The notes under the pieces are model-generated. The model did not search any database. It was not told where the DNA came from and saw only the letters and a program-made list of their open reading frames with translations. A stretch of 64,000 nt of DNA from Cyanobacteriota bacterium erpe_2018_sw_21hr_WHONDRS-SW48-000092_B_bin.40. GTDB lineage: Bacteria; Cyanobacteriota; Vampirovibrionia; Obscuribacterales; Obscuribacteraceae. The position numbers were made by a program, and so were the translations under genes. Of this stretch, positions 17,551-27,382 are shown piece after piece. The DNA lies in assembly GCA_030917395.1 (NCBI GenBank), contig JAUPUU010000180.1:62001-126000 (forward strand). Direction: 5' to 3'. Within the stretch, counting starts at the first letter, position 1. Every line of letters begins with the position of its first letter.

Positions 17551-19119
17551 GTGACAATTCAAGACAACAGCATTGATTTCAATCCAAGTGAGTTCAACCC
17601 AATCAGGGAGAGCTTTAGAGACGTTAGCGCCTGGCGGCTTTTAGTCTCGACAGTCAAAGTTTTTCACCGCATCGCTAAGTTGCAAGGCTGGAAAGCAGCC
17701 TACCGCGTTGTGCCAATAGTCTGGACGATCATTTGGTCAGTCAAAGGCTTCTCTAAGTTTCATGCCGAAGAATTCGAGCGGGCCGTTCAAGGCGATGTTG
17801 TTGACGACATTGAAGAAGCGGCACTATCTAATCAAGACTATGAAGAGTACCGTGAGCTCGGGCGCTGGCTCTGCAAACGCCTAAACGCCCTCGGACCAAC
17901 CTTTGTCAAAATCGGTCAAACACTCTCTACTAGAGCAGACCTTCTGCCGCTGCCAGCCATGCTAGAGCTGACTAAACTACAAGAAAACGTAGACCAATTC
18001 CCTACTGAAATTGCTCGCGCTACGATTTTGCGCGAACTCGGTGGTCAGCCAGAAGACCTCTACAAAGAATTCAATAATGTGCCAATTGCGGCAGCCAGTC
18101 TATCTCAGGCCTATAAAGCCAAACTTGCCGATGGCCGTGATGTTGTAGTCAAAGTTCAACGACCAAATCTGAGTTCGATCATAGTTATGGACGTGCAGAT
18201 TCTCGCCGCCGTAGCCGACGAAGTGATGAAATATCCGAGCTTGTGCCGCCACACCGATTGGCCAGGCATAGTAGATGAATTTGCCAAAACCATATTTGAA
18301 GAAATTGACTACATACGCGAAGGTCGCAACGCCGACGTATTTAGAAGCTCATATCGCAATTTCGACAGCATTTATATTCCACGCATTATCTGGAAACTGA
18401 CTGGCCGCCGAGTTCTCACCATCGAATATGTTGCTGGCATCCCAATCAACGACGCTGCAGGCATAGCCGCCATGGGTCTTGATGCCGAAGAAATCACTAA
18501 AACCGGTGCCAACTTCTACCTGCGCCAACTCTTAGAAGAAGGCTTCTTCCATGCCGACCCTCATCCGGGCAATATGCGCATTATGGAAGACGGACGAGTA
18601 GGAATTTTCGATTTCGGCATGGTAGGCCGCATTAGCCCAGAACTAAAGCAGCACATGATCAATGCCTTCATGCACACTATTCAACGCGAATACCGTGACC
18701 TAGTAGACGACTTCGTCGGCATGGGCTTCCTTAAGCCAGAAGCTGATAGGGATGCCCTCTGTCGCGACCTGACTCCGATCATCGATGCTCGCTTTGCTGA
18801 GGGCATGAACAAAGTACGTTTCCGCAAGATGTTATTCGATTTCTCTGAGGTCTGTTTCGCCTATCCATTCAGCCTGCCATCTGAATTCACCTATGTTATG
18901 AGAGCGCTGCTTACCCTTGAAGGAATAGCCCTGGCTATCAATCCAAAGTTCAACTTTGTTGATGCAGCCATGCCCTTTGCCCATCGCCTGCTGATGAAAA
19001 ACAATCAGTTCCTTGGCCAAGCTATTTTCAAAGAAGTCTTTACTGACGGTAAATTCAATCGCAGCGCTGCGATCAAACTAATTAAGTCAGCCGCCTCTCT
19101 GACCAATGCGCTTCGGTAA
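17551..19119 (+). CDS. ABC1/UbiB-family atypical kinase
   Basis: A 522-aa protein of the ABC1/ADCK/UbiB family. It shows the diagnostic motifs in order: FVKIGQTLSTRADLLP (KxGQ), the Ala-rich nucleotide loop AAASLSQAYKA, VVVKVQRP with the ATP-binding lysine, EIDYIREGRNAD, then FHADPHPGN and IFDFGMVG with the catalytic and metal Asp. Family members support ubiquinone or plastoquinone synthesis and lipid homeostasis through ATPase activity. The start is a GTG at 17551; a nearby ATG is out of frame. No quinone genes are adjacent, so the pathway is inferred from the family only. Confidence 0.9.
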   Translation: MTIQDNSIDFNPSEFNPIRESFRDVSAWRLLVSTVKVFHRIAKLQGWKAAYRVVPIVWTIIWSVKGFSKFHAEEFERAVQGDVVDDIEEAALSNQDYEEYRELGRWLCKRLNALGPTFVKIGQTLSTRADLLPLPAMLELTKLQENVDQFPTEIARATILRELGGQPEDLYKEFNNVPIAAASLSQAYKAKLADGRDVVVKVQRPNLSSIIVMDVQILAAVADEVMKYPSLCRHTDWPGIVDEFAKTIFEEIDYIREGRNADVFRSSYRNFDSIYIPRIIWKLTGRRVLTIEYVAGIPINDAAGIAAMGLDAEEITKTGANFYLRQLLEEGFFHADPHPGNMRIMEDGRVGIFDFGMVGRISPELKQHMINAFMHTIQREYRDLVDDFVGMGFLKPEADRDALCRDLTPIIDARFAEGMNKVRFRKMLFDFSEVCFAYPFSLPSEFTYVMRALLTLEGIALAINPKFNFVDAAMPFAHRLLMKNNQFLGQAIFKEVFTDGKFNRSAAIKLIKSAASLTNALR

Positions 19120-19290
19120 ATTGGCCTGATACTTTACAAAGTCAGCGAAAACAAGGGCTTTTTTGCCGGTTTTTCCCACTGACAGCCCCCTACTTTCTTA
19201 AGAATTTTCTAGGCACGCGCAAAAAAGGCCGAGTTAGCCTCAAAATGTAATCTCAAGAGCTTGCCAGCGAAAATTAGACGAGGTTTTGAT

Positions 19291-19860
19291 TTGGCTACAA
19301 CGTTGCTTTCTGCTGCTCCTAATACTATCTCTTGCATGCACTGTTCTGGAGTGTTCGACTCGGGCTCTAAGTTCTGCGGCAACTGTGGGGCTCCCAGACT
19401 GCACTCGCGACACGGTCACCAAGACTTCGACCCTGTTATCAGCAAAAGGGCTATTCAAGCCTCCAATGCTATTAACGAGCGAGTTGTTCAATCTACCAAC
19501 AAACAAACACCCTCCTTTGCTAAAAACAAAAGACAGAGCAGGGTAATCCCACCAGAGATGAGAGCCGAAATGGCCTCGCTTATGGCAGCCGAGCTGAGAG
19601 AGCGCATTTTTCTCTTTGGCCACTACGCAATTTTTCTTGTCACTAGCTTGATAGGCTTAGTGATCGCATTTAAGTGCTATGTCGAATTTGCCGGCGATGA
19701 ATTGAGCAAAATGATGATGGCCAGCACACCTCTGATGTTTATCAATTTGGTGGCCTTATGCGCTCTTGTACCAATAAAAGGCACAAAGAAAGAAATTGCC
19801 CGCATCAAAGAACGGATGACCTACCTAAAATTGGCCATGGAATTCGACAATATTATTTAG
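19291..19860 (+). CDS. Zinc-ribbon membrane protein
   Basis: About 189 aa from the TTG at 19291, chosen because GAGG stands 7 nt before it; the track's TTG at 19261 is an alternative. A double-CxxC zinc ribbon, CMHC then CGNCGAP, occupies residues about 15-34. A polar linker and two hydrophobic segments near residues 110-130 and 145-165 follow, ending in a basic/acidic helix (KKEIARIKERM). The layout is a cytosolic zinc ribbon tethered to the membrane, common in bacterial proteins of unknown role. It ends beside a 16-bp tandem duplication. Confidence 0.65.
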   Translation: MATTLLSAAPNTISCMHCSGVFDSGSKFCGNCGAPRLHSRHGHQDFDPVISKRAIQASNAINERVVQSTNKQTPSFAKNKRQSRVIPPEMRAEMASLMAAELRERIFLFGHYAIFLVTSLIGLVIAFKCYVEFAGDELSKMMMASTPLMFINLVALCALVPIKGTKKEIARIKERMTYLKLAMEFDNII

Positions 19861-19892
19861 TTAGGCAATTACTTAGTTAGGCAATTACTTAG
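19861..19892. repeat. 16-bp tandem duplication at convergent gene ends
   Basis: TTAGGCAATTACTTAG occurs twice head-to-tail directly after the zinc-ribbon gene stop. The second copy includes the gcvPB stop codon on the other strand. Confidence 0.9.
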
Positions 19893-21337
19893 TTAGGGCT
19901 CCAGCGCAAATTCGGCTTGCGAGCTGCTGTTGCTTCGTCAAGCTTACCTACCGGTGTGTTGGTTGGTGCGTTTCTAACCAAATCAGGCGATTCAATTGTC
20001 TCTTTATCAATCTGCAACATGATCTCTGCAAAGCGATCGAGCATCTCCTTCGCTTCGGTCTCAGTGGGTTCAATCATCATTGCTTCTGGAACTACTAGGG
20101 GGAAGTAAACCGTTGGAGCATGTACGCCAAAGTCGAGCAACCGCTTAGCCATCTGAGCGGTAGAAACACCGCGTTCCTTTTGCTTCACTCCAGACAAGAC
20201 AAACTCATGCATACATGGTTGCTCGTGGGCAACAGTAAAGGAGCGGCTCAATTTCACTTTTAGATAATTGGCATTAAGAATAGCGTCTTTGGAAACCTGG
20301 CAGAGGCCGCCTTTTCCGTGAGCCAAGATATAGGCATAGGCACGAACTAGAATACCGAAATTGCCATAGAAACCTTTGATTTTGCCCATCGATTGAGGTC
20401 TATTCCAATCAAGCGAATAGTGATCGCCGGTTTTCTTCACTACCGGTTTAGGTAGAAATGGTTCGAGAATATCGCGACAAGCCACAGCACAGGCACCAGG
20501 ACCGCCACCACCATGAGGTGTGGACATAGTCTTGTGCAGATTGAGGTGACAGACGTCGAAGCCCATATCTCCTGGACGAACCAAGCCCATAATGGCATTC
20601 AGGTTTGCACCATCGTAATAAAGCAGGCCACCAGCTTCGTGCACTAGCTTCTGCACAGTCATGATCTCTTCTTCGAAAAGTCCTAGTGTATTAGGATTAG
20701 TCAACATGATGGCAGCAGTATCTGGACCAAGAACGGCCTTAAGAGCTTCAATATCAACCAAACCACGATCATTGCTCTTAATTTCAACAACATCGAAACC
20801 AGCCAAAGCTGCGGTTGCAGGGTTAGTACCATGGGCAGTATCAGGCACAATCACTGTACGACGCTTTTGATCACCCTTCGATTCGAAATAGGCACGAATC
20901 AAAAGCAAACCAGTCATCTCGCCATGGGCACCAGCTGCGGGTTGCAGCGTTACAGCAGGCAATCCGACAATATTTGAAATAGATCTTTCTAGCAGATAAA
21001 GCAACTCAAGGGCACCTTGCACCTGATCTTCTGGCTGATTAGGATGTAACTCTCTAAAGCCTTCAAGAGCAGCCATGGCATCATTGATTTTGGGATTATA
21101 TTTCATCGTGCATGAGCCTAGTGGATAGAATCCAGTGTCGATGCAGTGATTGAGATGGGAAAGTTTGACAAAGTGGCGCACTGCCTCCAGCTCACTGACT
21201 TCAGGCAAAGCCGCCGCTGTCTCACGCACATAACCTTTAGGAATGAGCGTCTCAAGAGCTTTATGCGGCACGCCTGTTTTGGGAAGAATTTCAGTTCTTC
21301 TGCCGGCTTGTGACTTCTCGTAGATTAGCTTTTCCAT
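19889..21337 (-). CDS. gcvPB: Glycine dehydrogenase (decarboxylating) subunit 2
   Basis: The PLP-binding half of the two-subunit P-protein of the glycine cleavage system, which decarboxylates glycine and loads the aminomethyl group onto the H protein. The 482-aa length fits the split form. The PLP lysine lies in [31 protein letters not shown] and [16 protein letters not shown] are further signatures. gcvPA, gcvT and gcvH are not in the window, so the system is dispersed or lies elsewhere. Only 66 nt separate it from the upstream RNase D-like gene, too little for a glycine riboswitch. Confidence 0.95.
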   Translation of the reverse strand: MEKLIYEKSQAGRRTEILPKTGVPHKALETLIPKGYVRETAAALPEVSELEAVRHFVKLSHLNHCIDTGFYPLGSCTMKYNPKINDAMAALEGFRELHPNQPEDQVQGALELLYLLERSISNIVGLPAVTLQPAAGAHGEMTGLLLIRAYFESKGDQKRRTVIVPDTAHGTNPATAALAGFDVVEIKSNDRGLVDIEALKAVLGPDTAAIMLTNPNTLGLFEEEIMTVQKLVHEAGGLLYYDGANLNAIMGLVRPGDMGFDVCHLNLHKTMSTPHGGGGPGACAVACRDILEPFLPKPVVKKTGDHYSLDWNRPQSMGKIKGFYGNFGILVRAYAYILAHGKGGLCQVSKDAILNANYLKVKLSRSFTVAHEQPCMHEFVLSGVKQKERGVSTAQMAKRLLDFGVHAPTVYFPLVVPEAMMIEPTETEAKEMLDRFAEIMLQIDKETIESPDLVRNAPTNTPVGKLDEATAARKPNLRWSPN

Positions 21338-21403
21338 TGCGCTTTTACGTTCCTATTGGCTGCTACTAACAAAATACTTCAATTAATTAGTCAAGAAAAA
21401 GAG

Positions 21404-22054
21404 CTAGTGCTCAAAAATGCCATTCCAACCCAAGATATCAAGCTCACAAATTGTGGGCAAAGCCAAATAAAGTTTCTGCGCTAGCTCGAGTCGTTTCTCA
21501 CGCTCAAGCATGGCCAAAACTTTTGTATAAAGAGGAAGTAGCATGCGCACGTCATTAGCGGCATACTCTATTTGCTCATCAGTTAAGTCAGGCTGAGCCC
21601 AGTCACTAGTCTGATTAGACTTATCAAGTTCAATTCCCAACAGCTCTTTCACAAGATCTTTAAGGCCATGCTTGTCGGTGTAGGTACGCACCAACTTAGA
21701 GCCAATCTTAGTGCAAAAGAAAGGAGCGACCTCGATGTTAAGGTAATACTTGAGCACAGCCACATCAAAGCGAGCAAAGTGGAATAGTTTAAGGACATTC
21801 TGCGCTTGACAGAGCTTCTTCACATTTGACATAAGGTTAGGATCAAGGTCCTCGGCCGTCTTGTAGCGAACAAAGCTAACCACACCCTCGTCATCGCAAA
21901 TCTGAATCAAACACAAACGATCACGCCTGATGATTAGACCACGGGTCTCAGTGTCGATAGCCACTACCGACTTGCTCAGATAGTGCTGCAGTCGCTCATC
22001 ACTTATATCATTCTCGAAAAGTTCCACTTTGCGGTGGGGAACAAGGGTAGTCAC
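21404..22054 (-). CDS. RNase D-like 3'-5' exonuclease (DEDDy)
   Basis: A 216-aa protein consisting of the DEDD exonuclease fold only. Exo I is AIDTETRGL, Exo II is LFHFARFDVAVL, and Exo III is EYAANDVRMLLPLY, with the Tyr of the DEDDy subclass. Full RNase D is longer (about 370 aa) because of HRDC domains, which are absent here, so this is the short RNase D-like form. It probably trims structured RNA 3' ends. It stands between the GlcF-like gene and gcvPB, with gaps that suggest loose linkage. Confidence 0.88.
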   Translation of the reverse strand: MTTLVPHRKVELFENDISDERLQHYLSKSVVAIDTETRGLIIRRDRLCLIQICDDEGVVSFVRYKTAEDLDPNLMSNVKKLCQAQNVLKLFHFARFDVAVLKYYLNIEVAPFFCTKIGSKLVRTYTDKHGLKDLVKELLGIELDKSNQTSDWAQPDLTDEQIEYAANDVRMLLPLYTKVLAMLEREKRLELAQKLYLALPTICELDILGWNGIFEH

Positions 22055-22158
22055 TGATCTGACCTTTCATATAGCTGCCAATGAAAAATTATAGTCTTAT
22101 CGGCGAGCGAAAAGCCCAAGATATTGAGCTTCTAATGATTGAGGTTGAGGCAGACCAT

Positions 22159-23481
22159 TCAATTGGCAAAGGCATCGTCTAAGGCCTCAGCCAAATGCTT
22201 AACCTTGACATTGAGCGCACGGGCCTTAACTCCGGCTTCTAACTGAAGAAGACACCCAGGATTGCTAGTGACAACCACATCAGCACCGCTTTCTTCTATA
22301 AAGTTCATCTTGCGATCTAACACTTTTAAACTAAGCGATGTATTGAGCAAGTTGTATATTCCAGCACTGCCACAACAATGCTCGGCCTCTGGTAAATCGT
22401 ATAGATGAGCACCAGTACTGGCCGCCACGGTACTAAGCAACTCCTGCGGCTGGACGCGAACCCCTTGAGCATGAGCTAAATGGCAAGCGGCATGATAGAC
22501 AATATGACTTTCACTCGTACCTGTCATGTCAGGAAATTTCCCCAGAGCTAAGTTCTCAGACAGGTCTTGCACTCTCTGTGAAAAAGAACGGGCTTTCTCT
22601 TGATAAACAGGATCGGCAGAAAGCAGTTGCCCATAATGCTTAAGCATGGCACCGCAACCAGCAGATGTAACAACAATGTGATCGTCTGATTGGGCAAAGA
22701 GATCGATATTTTGCTTAGCCAAGGTCGTTGCTATATCAAGCTCACCAGCATGAAAAGCCAGGGCTCCACAGCAAGTTTGCGCCGGTACTTCAACCACAGT
22801 TCCCTGCCGCACCATAAGACGCAGAGCAGCGTGATTAACATGGTTGTAAAAGATATCCATGACACAGCCACTAAACAATTTAGCACTGCCGATTTTGGCA
22901 CCAGCCTTCCAGGATTTCTTCGGCAAAGGCAGATGCTTAACCACTGTTGGCGTAAACATCTGAAAATCAGCCACTTTACGCAAAATCGGCGGCCCGTGCG
23001 CAATCCACGGCAACTTGGCGACAAAGCTATCGAGCTTAAGAGTTTGTACCAGTCGCAGGAGGAAACCCAAAATTTTCAAGCGACCGTAATGAGGCAAGAT
23101 TTGGCTAAAACCAAAACGCATAATCTGGCGTGTCAGCCAATTTCGCCGAGCGGCCAAATGTGGTCGGGCTTGATCAAGAATAGCCTCATACTTAACACCG
23201 GACGGACAGGCAGTCTGACAACCGAGACAGCCAAGACACGACTCTAAATGCTCAATTGCTCGTGGTGCCAGCTCTCCACCTTCTTCTTGCCATTTAGAAA
23301 GCAAGTAGATCCGCCCTCGTGGCGATTCCATTTCACGGCCAGTAGCCAAATAAGTCGGACAAGCAGGCAAGCAGAGACCACAATGAATGCAACTATCTAA
23401 CAACTCTCGACTGAGCTTGGCAGAGCCATTGCTAATTTCAATCACATCGGTAACTTCTTCAGTCATATCTTTAGCCTGCAA
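22159..23481 (-). CDS. glcF: Glycolate oxidase iron-sulfur subunit (GlcF-like)
   Basis: A 440-aa Fe-S protein with two 4Fe-4S ferredoxin motifs at the N-terminus (CIHCGLCLPACPTY and CLGCLGCQTACPSG) and two CCG-type domains (TCCGALAFHAGE and HCCGSAGIYNLL), as in GlcF and related (S)-2-hydroxy-acid dehydrogenase electron subunits. It passes electrons from the flavin subunit to the membrane chain. Its start overlaps the end of the upstream FAD gene by 11 nt. No separate GlcD is seen in the window. Glycolate is the family substrate; lactate cannot be excluded. Confidence 0.88.
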   Translation of the reverse strand: MQAKDMTEEVTDVIEISNGSAKLSRELLDSCIHCGLCLPACPTYLATGREMESPRGRIYLLSKWQEEGGELAPRAIEHLESCLGCLGCQTACPSGVKYEAILDQARPHLAARRNWLTRQIMRFGFSQILPHYGRLKILGFLLRLVQTLKLDSFVAKLPWIAHGPPILRKVADFQMFTPTVVKHLPLPKKSWKAGAKIGSAKLFSGCVMDIFYNHVNHAALRLMVRQGTVVEVPAQTCCGALAFHAGELDIATTLAKQNIDLFAQSDDHIVVTSAGCGAMLKHYGQLLSADPVYQEKARSFSQRVQDLSENLALGKFPDMTGTSESHIVYHAACHLAHAQGVRVQPQELLSTVAASTGAHLYDLPEAEHCCGSAGIYNLLNTSLSLKVLDRKMNFIEESGADVVVTSNPGCLLQLEAGVKARALNVKVKHLAEALDDAFAN

Positions 23482-24766
23482 AATTTGCCAACGGATTCAA
23501 ACACAGGCCTGGATCGAACTTTTCTTTAATACGCTTATACAAGCTGATGGCAGCTGGTTCTGGCGCACTTAAACGTCTAGAGTAACTACTAAACAGCCCA
23601 TAGCGAGCAGCCAATGTCAACGCTTCCCAACTTGCAAGGGCACTACCGTCGGCGCTTTGTCGACAAGAACGCAAAATTGCAGTAAGCAATTCTAGATCAC
23701 TGTCTACCTGCTGTTTGCTGCTGCTATGCAAATAAAGCCGCCCACAAGCAGGACGCACGCGTAATTTACCACGCAATTGGGCGCGCTCCTTATTGCTCAA
23801 ACTTTCAAGCAAAGCCCGCAACAAAGAAAGCGACGCAGCCGCTTCGACACAGTAGTCACTGGCAGAAGCAATCGCATAGGTCAATACTTTCTGCGCCTCA
23901 AGATTATCAATTATCTGAAACTTAAAGCCGCTTAGTTCAACTTCTATCTGCGCACTCAAATCAGCCACTAGCTGAGCTGGTCCCTCAACTTGAACTATCA
24001 GCCGACACTCAAGATTGCCTTGATTTTCGAGCTCAACTATCTCAAGAGCAGATAGTGGCAAACCAGAAGAGAGCAAGCGAGCTGACACCGCCAGTAGTTC
24101 AGTTGAATCGTTCGACTTTGACTGGGCAGAAAAGCTAGCGACGGCCTCGGGAATGGCAGCCAGACGCAAATAGGCTAGATAAGGAAAAGCAAAAGCCCCT
24201 CTCGAACCAAGCACTAATTTAGTAACATCAAAACCCGTGACATTCTTCACTACACGGCCACCACTTTTAAGCACCAGCCCCTGAGAGTAGACCGATTCAA
24301 GACCAAGTATTTGACTGCGCAAATAGCCAAAGCCCGTTTCTAAGTAACCGCCATCTCCCGTCAAAAGCAAATCTATCAAAGCCACATTGTTAGCGTTGGT
24401 CCCCAAATCGACTGGAAAGCGCTGGCCAAAAGCACGAAGATGCTCATTGAGCTGGCCTATGGTTAGGCCAGTTTCACAGGCGATCACAAGGTCACTTTCA
24501 ACATGCTCACGAACCGCGGTAAGCGCTGAAAAGTCAATGAAGACATTTTGCTTGCCTTCTTGCAAGGCCTCAAAGTCAAGCAAACCGGGAAAGAATATAG
24601 GGTTGGGAAAATCAGGCGTCGAAGAGAGGCGCAGAACTGCACTCAGCTCCTCGCTGCAGCGCGGTTTAACTTCAAACCAACTCGCTTCAACGCTGCCAAG
24701 TGCCTGAACACCTTTTCTTACGATCAAGCTCTCGAACAAATCAATAGTTACAGAATCAGCTGCCAT
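23471..24766 (-). CDS. FAD-binding oxidase subunit (GlcD/GlcE-like)
   Basis: A 431-aa protein with an N-terminal PCMH-type FAD-binding domain. FIDFSALTAVREHVESDLVI and GLTIGQLNEHLRAFGQRFP are family-like, and GGRVVKNVTGFDVTKLVLGS is the signature shared by GlcD and GlcE. Length and divergence from GlcD (about 490 aa) favour a GlcE-type role, or a merged flavin subunit working with the GlcF encoded just downstream. The glycine-rich FAD loop reads LLTGDGGYLETGFGYLRSQI. The coding overlap with glcF implies coupled translation. Confidence 0.8.
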   Translation of the reverse strand: MAADSVTIDLFESLIVRKGVQALGSVEASWFEVKPRCSEELSAVLRLSSTPDFPNPIFFPGLLDFEALQEGKQNVFIDFSALTAVREHVESDLVIACETGLTIGQLNEHLRAFGQRFPVDLGTNANNVALIDLLLTGDGGYLETGFGYLRSQILGLESVYSQGLVLKSGGRVVKNVTGFDVTKLVLGSRGAFAFPYLAYLRLAAIPEAVASFSAQSKSNDSTELLAVSARLLSSGLPLSALEIVELENQGNLECRLIVQVEGPAQLVADLSAQIEVELSGFKFQIIDNLEAQKVLTYAIASASDYCVEAAASLSLLRALLESLSNKERAQLRGKLRVRPACGRLYLHSSSKQQVDSDLELLTAILRSCRQSADGSALASWEALTLAARYGLFSSYSRRLSAPEPAAISLYKRIKEKFDPGLCLNPLANFAG

Positions 24767-24888
24767 TTATAGATGATATGGCAAAAGCAGTAAGCAACAC
24801 AATATAGCCAAGGCATATACCAAGCCAAAAGGTTCAGCCGCAAGTGCTAAAATCCTGAGCAGATAAGGCTTCCAGAGATAGATATTTT

Positions 24889-26016
24889 ATGGCGCGTTCA
24901 CTGGTTTTGATATCCGGCTACTATGGCTTCGACAATCTCGGCGACGAAGCCATACTAGAGCAACTGCTAAGCGAAGTTAGAGCAGCCGGTATCAGCTCAG
25001 ACGACATTGTTGTGTTGTCAAACAATCCAATCAAGACGAGAACACAATTTGCGGTACAAACAGTCAATCGCTGGAAGTTGAAAGAAATAATTGCTCTACT
25101 AACACGGACAAAGCTCTTCATTAGTGGTGGCGGCGGCCTCTTTCAAGACACCGACTCACTCAAGTCAATTGTCTACTATGGCGGGCTCATTACCCTAGCG
25201 CGGCTCTTCGGAAGCAAAATACTAATCTATGCCCAAGGCCTAGGACCGCTAAAAAGGTCAATCGGCCGCATCCTTACTAAACAATTTTTGCAGCTTGCAG
25301 ACCACATTTCGGTGCGCGACGACAATTCTTATGGTCAGCTTGAAGCATGGGGACTCAAGGCAAAAAGCATAAAAACCGCAGACCCAGTCTGGACCCTTGA
25401 AAGATCTGCCCCGCCGCAGCCGGTGCAAGACCTCTTAGCTAAATACGGCTCTAGTGTAAGACCAAAACCAACCCTAATTGGTATTTCGCTGCGCAGTGGT
25501 GCTGGATTTACCTCAACCCATCTGCAAAAACTTGTAGAAACTTTAGAGACCACACTTGATTCTGCTGCGGTATTAGTGATGCTGCCCCTGCAAGATCAGC
25601 AAGACCGTCCGATTTTGCAATCGTTTGTTGACTTATGGCAAAGCAAAGAACGCGCCGTGTGGTTGCCGCAGAACGAAGATCTCTTACCGAGTCAGTGGTT
25701 ATCACTGCTAGCATCTCTCGATATGGTTATCGGTATGCGCTTACACTCACTAATTATGTCTTTAGCTAGCGGCAAACCAGTGATTGGCATATCGTATGAT
25801 CCTAAAGTTGAAATTGTATTGAAACAGTTCAAGCAGCCCAATCTCACCTTCACGAGAAATGAAGACAACAAAGATAGCCAGTCTTGGCCTGCCACCATTA
25901 AAGCAGCCCTAACAAATTACGATGAGCTAGCTGCAGCTGCCAGCCATCAAGCCAGAGACTGCAGACAAATGGCTTGCCAGAACGGTGCACTTATAGCTAA
26001 AATTCTCGCGTCTTAA
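24889..26016 (+). CDS. csaB: Polysaccharide pyruvyl transferase CsaB
   Basis: A 375-aa pyruvyltransferase. CsaB adds ketal pyruvate to a cell-wall polysaccharide, creating the ligand for SLH-domain surface proteins. Typical stretches are ISGYYGFDNLGDEAIL at the N-terminus, FISGGGGLFQD, ILIYAQGLGPL and IGMRLHSLIMSLASGKPVI near the C-terminus. The next gene, 37 nt on, is a TagA/WecG-type glycosyltransferase, a pairing also known from Cyanobacteria and Firmicutes. Together they suggest a pyruvylated secondary wall polymer anchoring an S-layer or outer membrane. Confidence 0.92.
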   Translation: MARSLVLISGYYGFDNLGDEAILEQLLSEVRAAGISSDDIVVLSNNPIKTRTQFAVQTVNRWKLKEIIALLTRTKLFISGGGGLFQDTDSLKSIVYYGGLITLARLFGSKILIYAQGLGPLKRSIGRILTKQFLQLADHISVRDDNSYGQLEAWGLKAKSIKTADPVWTLERSAPPQPVQDLLAKYGSSVRPKPTLIGISLRSGAGFTSTHLQKLVETLETTLDSAAVLVMLPLQDQQDRPILQSFVDLWQSKERAVWLPQNEDLLPSQWLSLLASLDMVIGMRLHSLIMSLASGKPVIGISYDPKVEIVLKQFKQPNLTFTRNEDNKDSQSWPATIKAALTNYDELAAAASHQARDCRQMACQNGALIAKILAS

Positions 26017-26053
26017 CTACATACCTATACTACGGTTGATACCATTAAACAAC

Positions 26054-26824
26054 ATGCCATTGCCAGCAGTAACAAGTAGAGACCACGTACTCGGTTACCC
26101 CGTTGATCTAGTCAGCGAGAGCGCCGCCATTGAAGTGATTGAAGAGGCCTGGCAAAAGAATCAATCTCTCCATGTCGTAACGATTAACGCCGAGATGGTT
26201 GTAGCTTCGCAGAGAGACAAAGAGCTTGACCGCATTATTCGCAACGCCAATTTAGTCGTGCCCGATGGAGCTGGTGTCGTCTGGGCCTTGCGCTTAGCCG
26301 AAGCAAAAAATTCTAAAGTGCAAAGACTCCCCGGCATTGAACTAGCTGCCAGTGCTCTTGCCAGCGCCGCCAAGTTAGGTCAAGAAGTAGCCTTGATAGG
26401 CGGCAGACCAGAGGTGATGAATAAACTGATAGAAGAACTGCCAAAACTTCATCCTGGTATCAAAATAGTGGCTTATCAAAATGGATTTTTCGACAAGGCC
26501 GAAGAACAAACAATTCTTGAAAGAATGGCAGAGAAAAGGCCTAGACTGATTCTTGTTGCCATGGGCGTACCGCGACAAGAATTTTTCATTGACCGCTACA
26601 AGCACCTATTTCCGCAAGCAGTGCTAATTGGTGTTGGTGGCAGCTTCGACGTTTGGACTGGTTTTGTCAAACGTGCACCTGTAACCTTTCAAAAATTTCA
26701 CTGCGAATGGCTCTATCGCTTACTAAAAGAGCCATGGCGATTAAGTCGCATGGCGCAGTCATTGCCCAATTTTGCCTGGCAAGCACTTGGCGAAGTACTG
26801 GCCAAGCGCACCGGCAGAAAATAG
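26054..26824 (+). CDS. WecG/TagA/CpsF-family glycosyltransferase
   Basis: A 256-aa GT26 enzyme from the ATG at 26054; a TTG at 26036 adds six residues. Signature parts are VTINAEMVVASQRD, VPDGAGVVWALRL, the GxR loop LIGGRPEVMNKL, and the C-terminal LVAMGVPRQEFFIDR and IGVGGSFDVWTGFVKRAP. Members transfer ManNAc or ManNAcA to a lipid-linked sugar, building teichoic-acid linkage units or exopolysaccharide. It follows csaB and precedes mrnC by 21 nt, so the three probably share a transcript. The sugar specificity is not predictable here. Confidence 0.9.
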   Translation: MPLPAVTSRDHVLGYPVDLVSESAAIEVIEEAWQKNQSLHVVTINAEMVVASQRDKELDRIIRNANLVVPDGAGVVWALRLAEAKNSKVQRLPGIELAASALASAAKLGQEVALIGGRPEVMNKLIEELPKLHPGIKIVAYQNGFFDKAEEQTILERMAEKRPRLILVAMGVPRQEFFIDRYKHLFPQAVLIGVGGSFDVWTGFVKRAPVTFQKFHCEWLYRLLKEPWRLSRMAQSLPNFAWQALGEVLAKRTGRK

Positions 26825-26845
26825 CCGAATTTAAACGAGAACAAA

Positions 26846-27256
26846 ATGCTATTCGGCGAAACATTCAAAGCTCTCAGTGAGCAAGACCGACTGAAACAAG
26901 TCAAAGAGATTCCTTTGCGCAGTTTGGCCCACCTTGGCGATGCTGTATTTGAATTATTTGAACGCGAGCGTGAACTGTTGGCCTCAGTCACAGTGAAAAA
27001 ACTGCACGATCAAGTTGTCTCTAGGGTAAATTCTAAAGAACAAGCCCGGCTGATTGAGATACTTAAACCTAATCTCACAGAAGATGAGCTCGACATTGTC
27101 AGACGCGCTCGCAATCTAAAACCAGCAGGCTTTCGCCGTAATGTAGAGCAGGCTGTTCTCAGGCAAGCAACAGCTTTTGAAGCCCTGATCGGCTATCGTT
27201 TTCTTACCGACGAGGTAAGGCTTAAGGAACTACTTGATTTGACTGATTTGAAATAG
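26846..27256 (+). CDS. mrnC: Mini-ribonuclease III
   Basis: A 136-aa RNase III catalytic domain without the double-stranded RNA-binding domain. Helix motifs LAHLGDAVFELFERE (with the conserved Asp) and AFEALIGYRFL (with the conserved Glu) carry the metal ligands, and RRARNLKPAGFRRN matches the Mini-III class. Mini-III trims 23S rRNA precursors in Bacillus, and cyanobacterial versions are known. It is the last gene of the csaB-tagA-mrnC group. Confidence 0.92.
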   Translation: MLFGETFKALSEQDRLKQVKEIPLRSLAHLGDAVFELFERERELLASVTVKKLHDQVVSRVNSKEQARLIEILKPNLTEDELDIVRRARNLKPAGFRRNVEQAVLRQATAFEALIGYRFLTDEVRLKELLDLTDLK

Positions 27257-27382
27257 GCAAGGACAGCAAAGTGTTCAATTAATGCGCTAAACCTTAAGGA
27301 TAGGTTGTAATGCGAAAAGCCCCCTTTATCTAATGCTAAGTTAGATTTCAGGAAGAACCGCAATTGCAGTGAAATAAATATC

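Noticed and set aside
19196-19208. TCTTAAGAATTTT shared with 15614-15626
   Set aside because: A 13-nt AT-rich match between two intergenic sites is expected by chance in 64 kb, and the positions relative to genes differ.
21338-21403. Possible glycine riboswitch before gcvPB
   Set aside because: The gap is only 66 nt, too short for a glycine aptamer.
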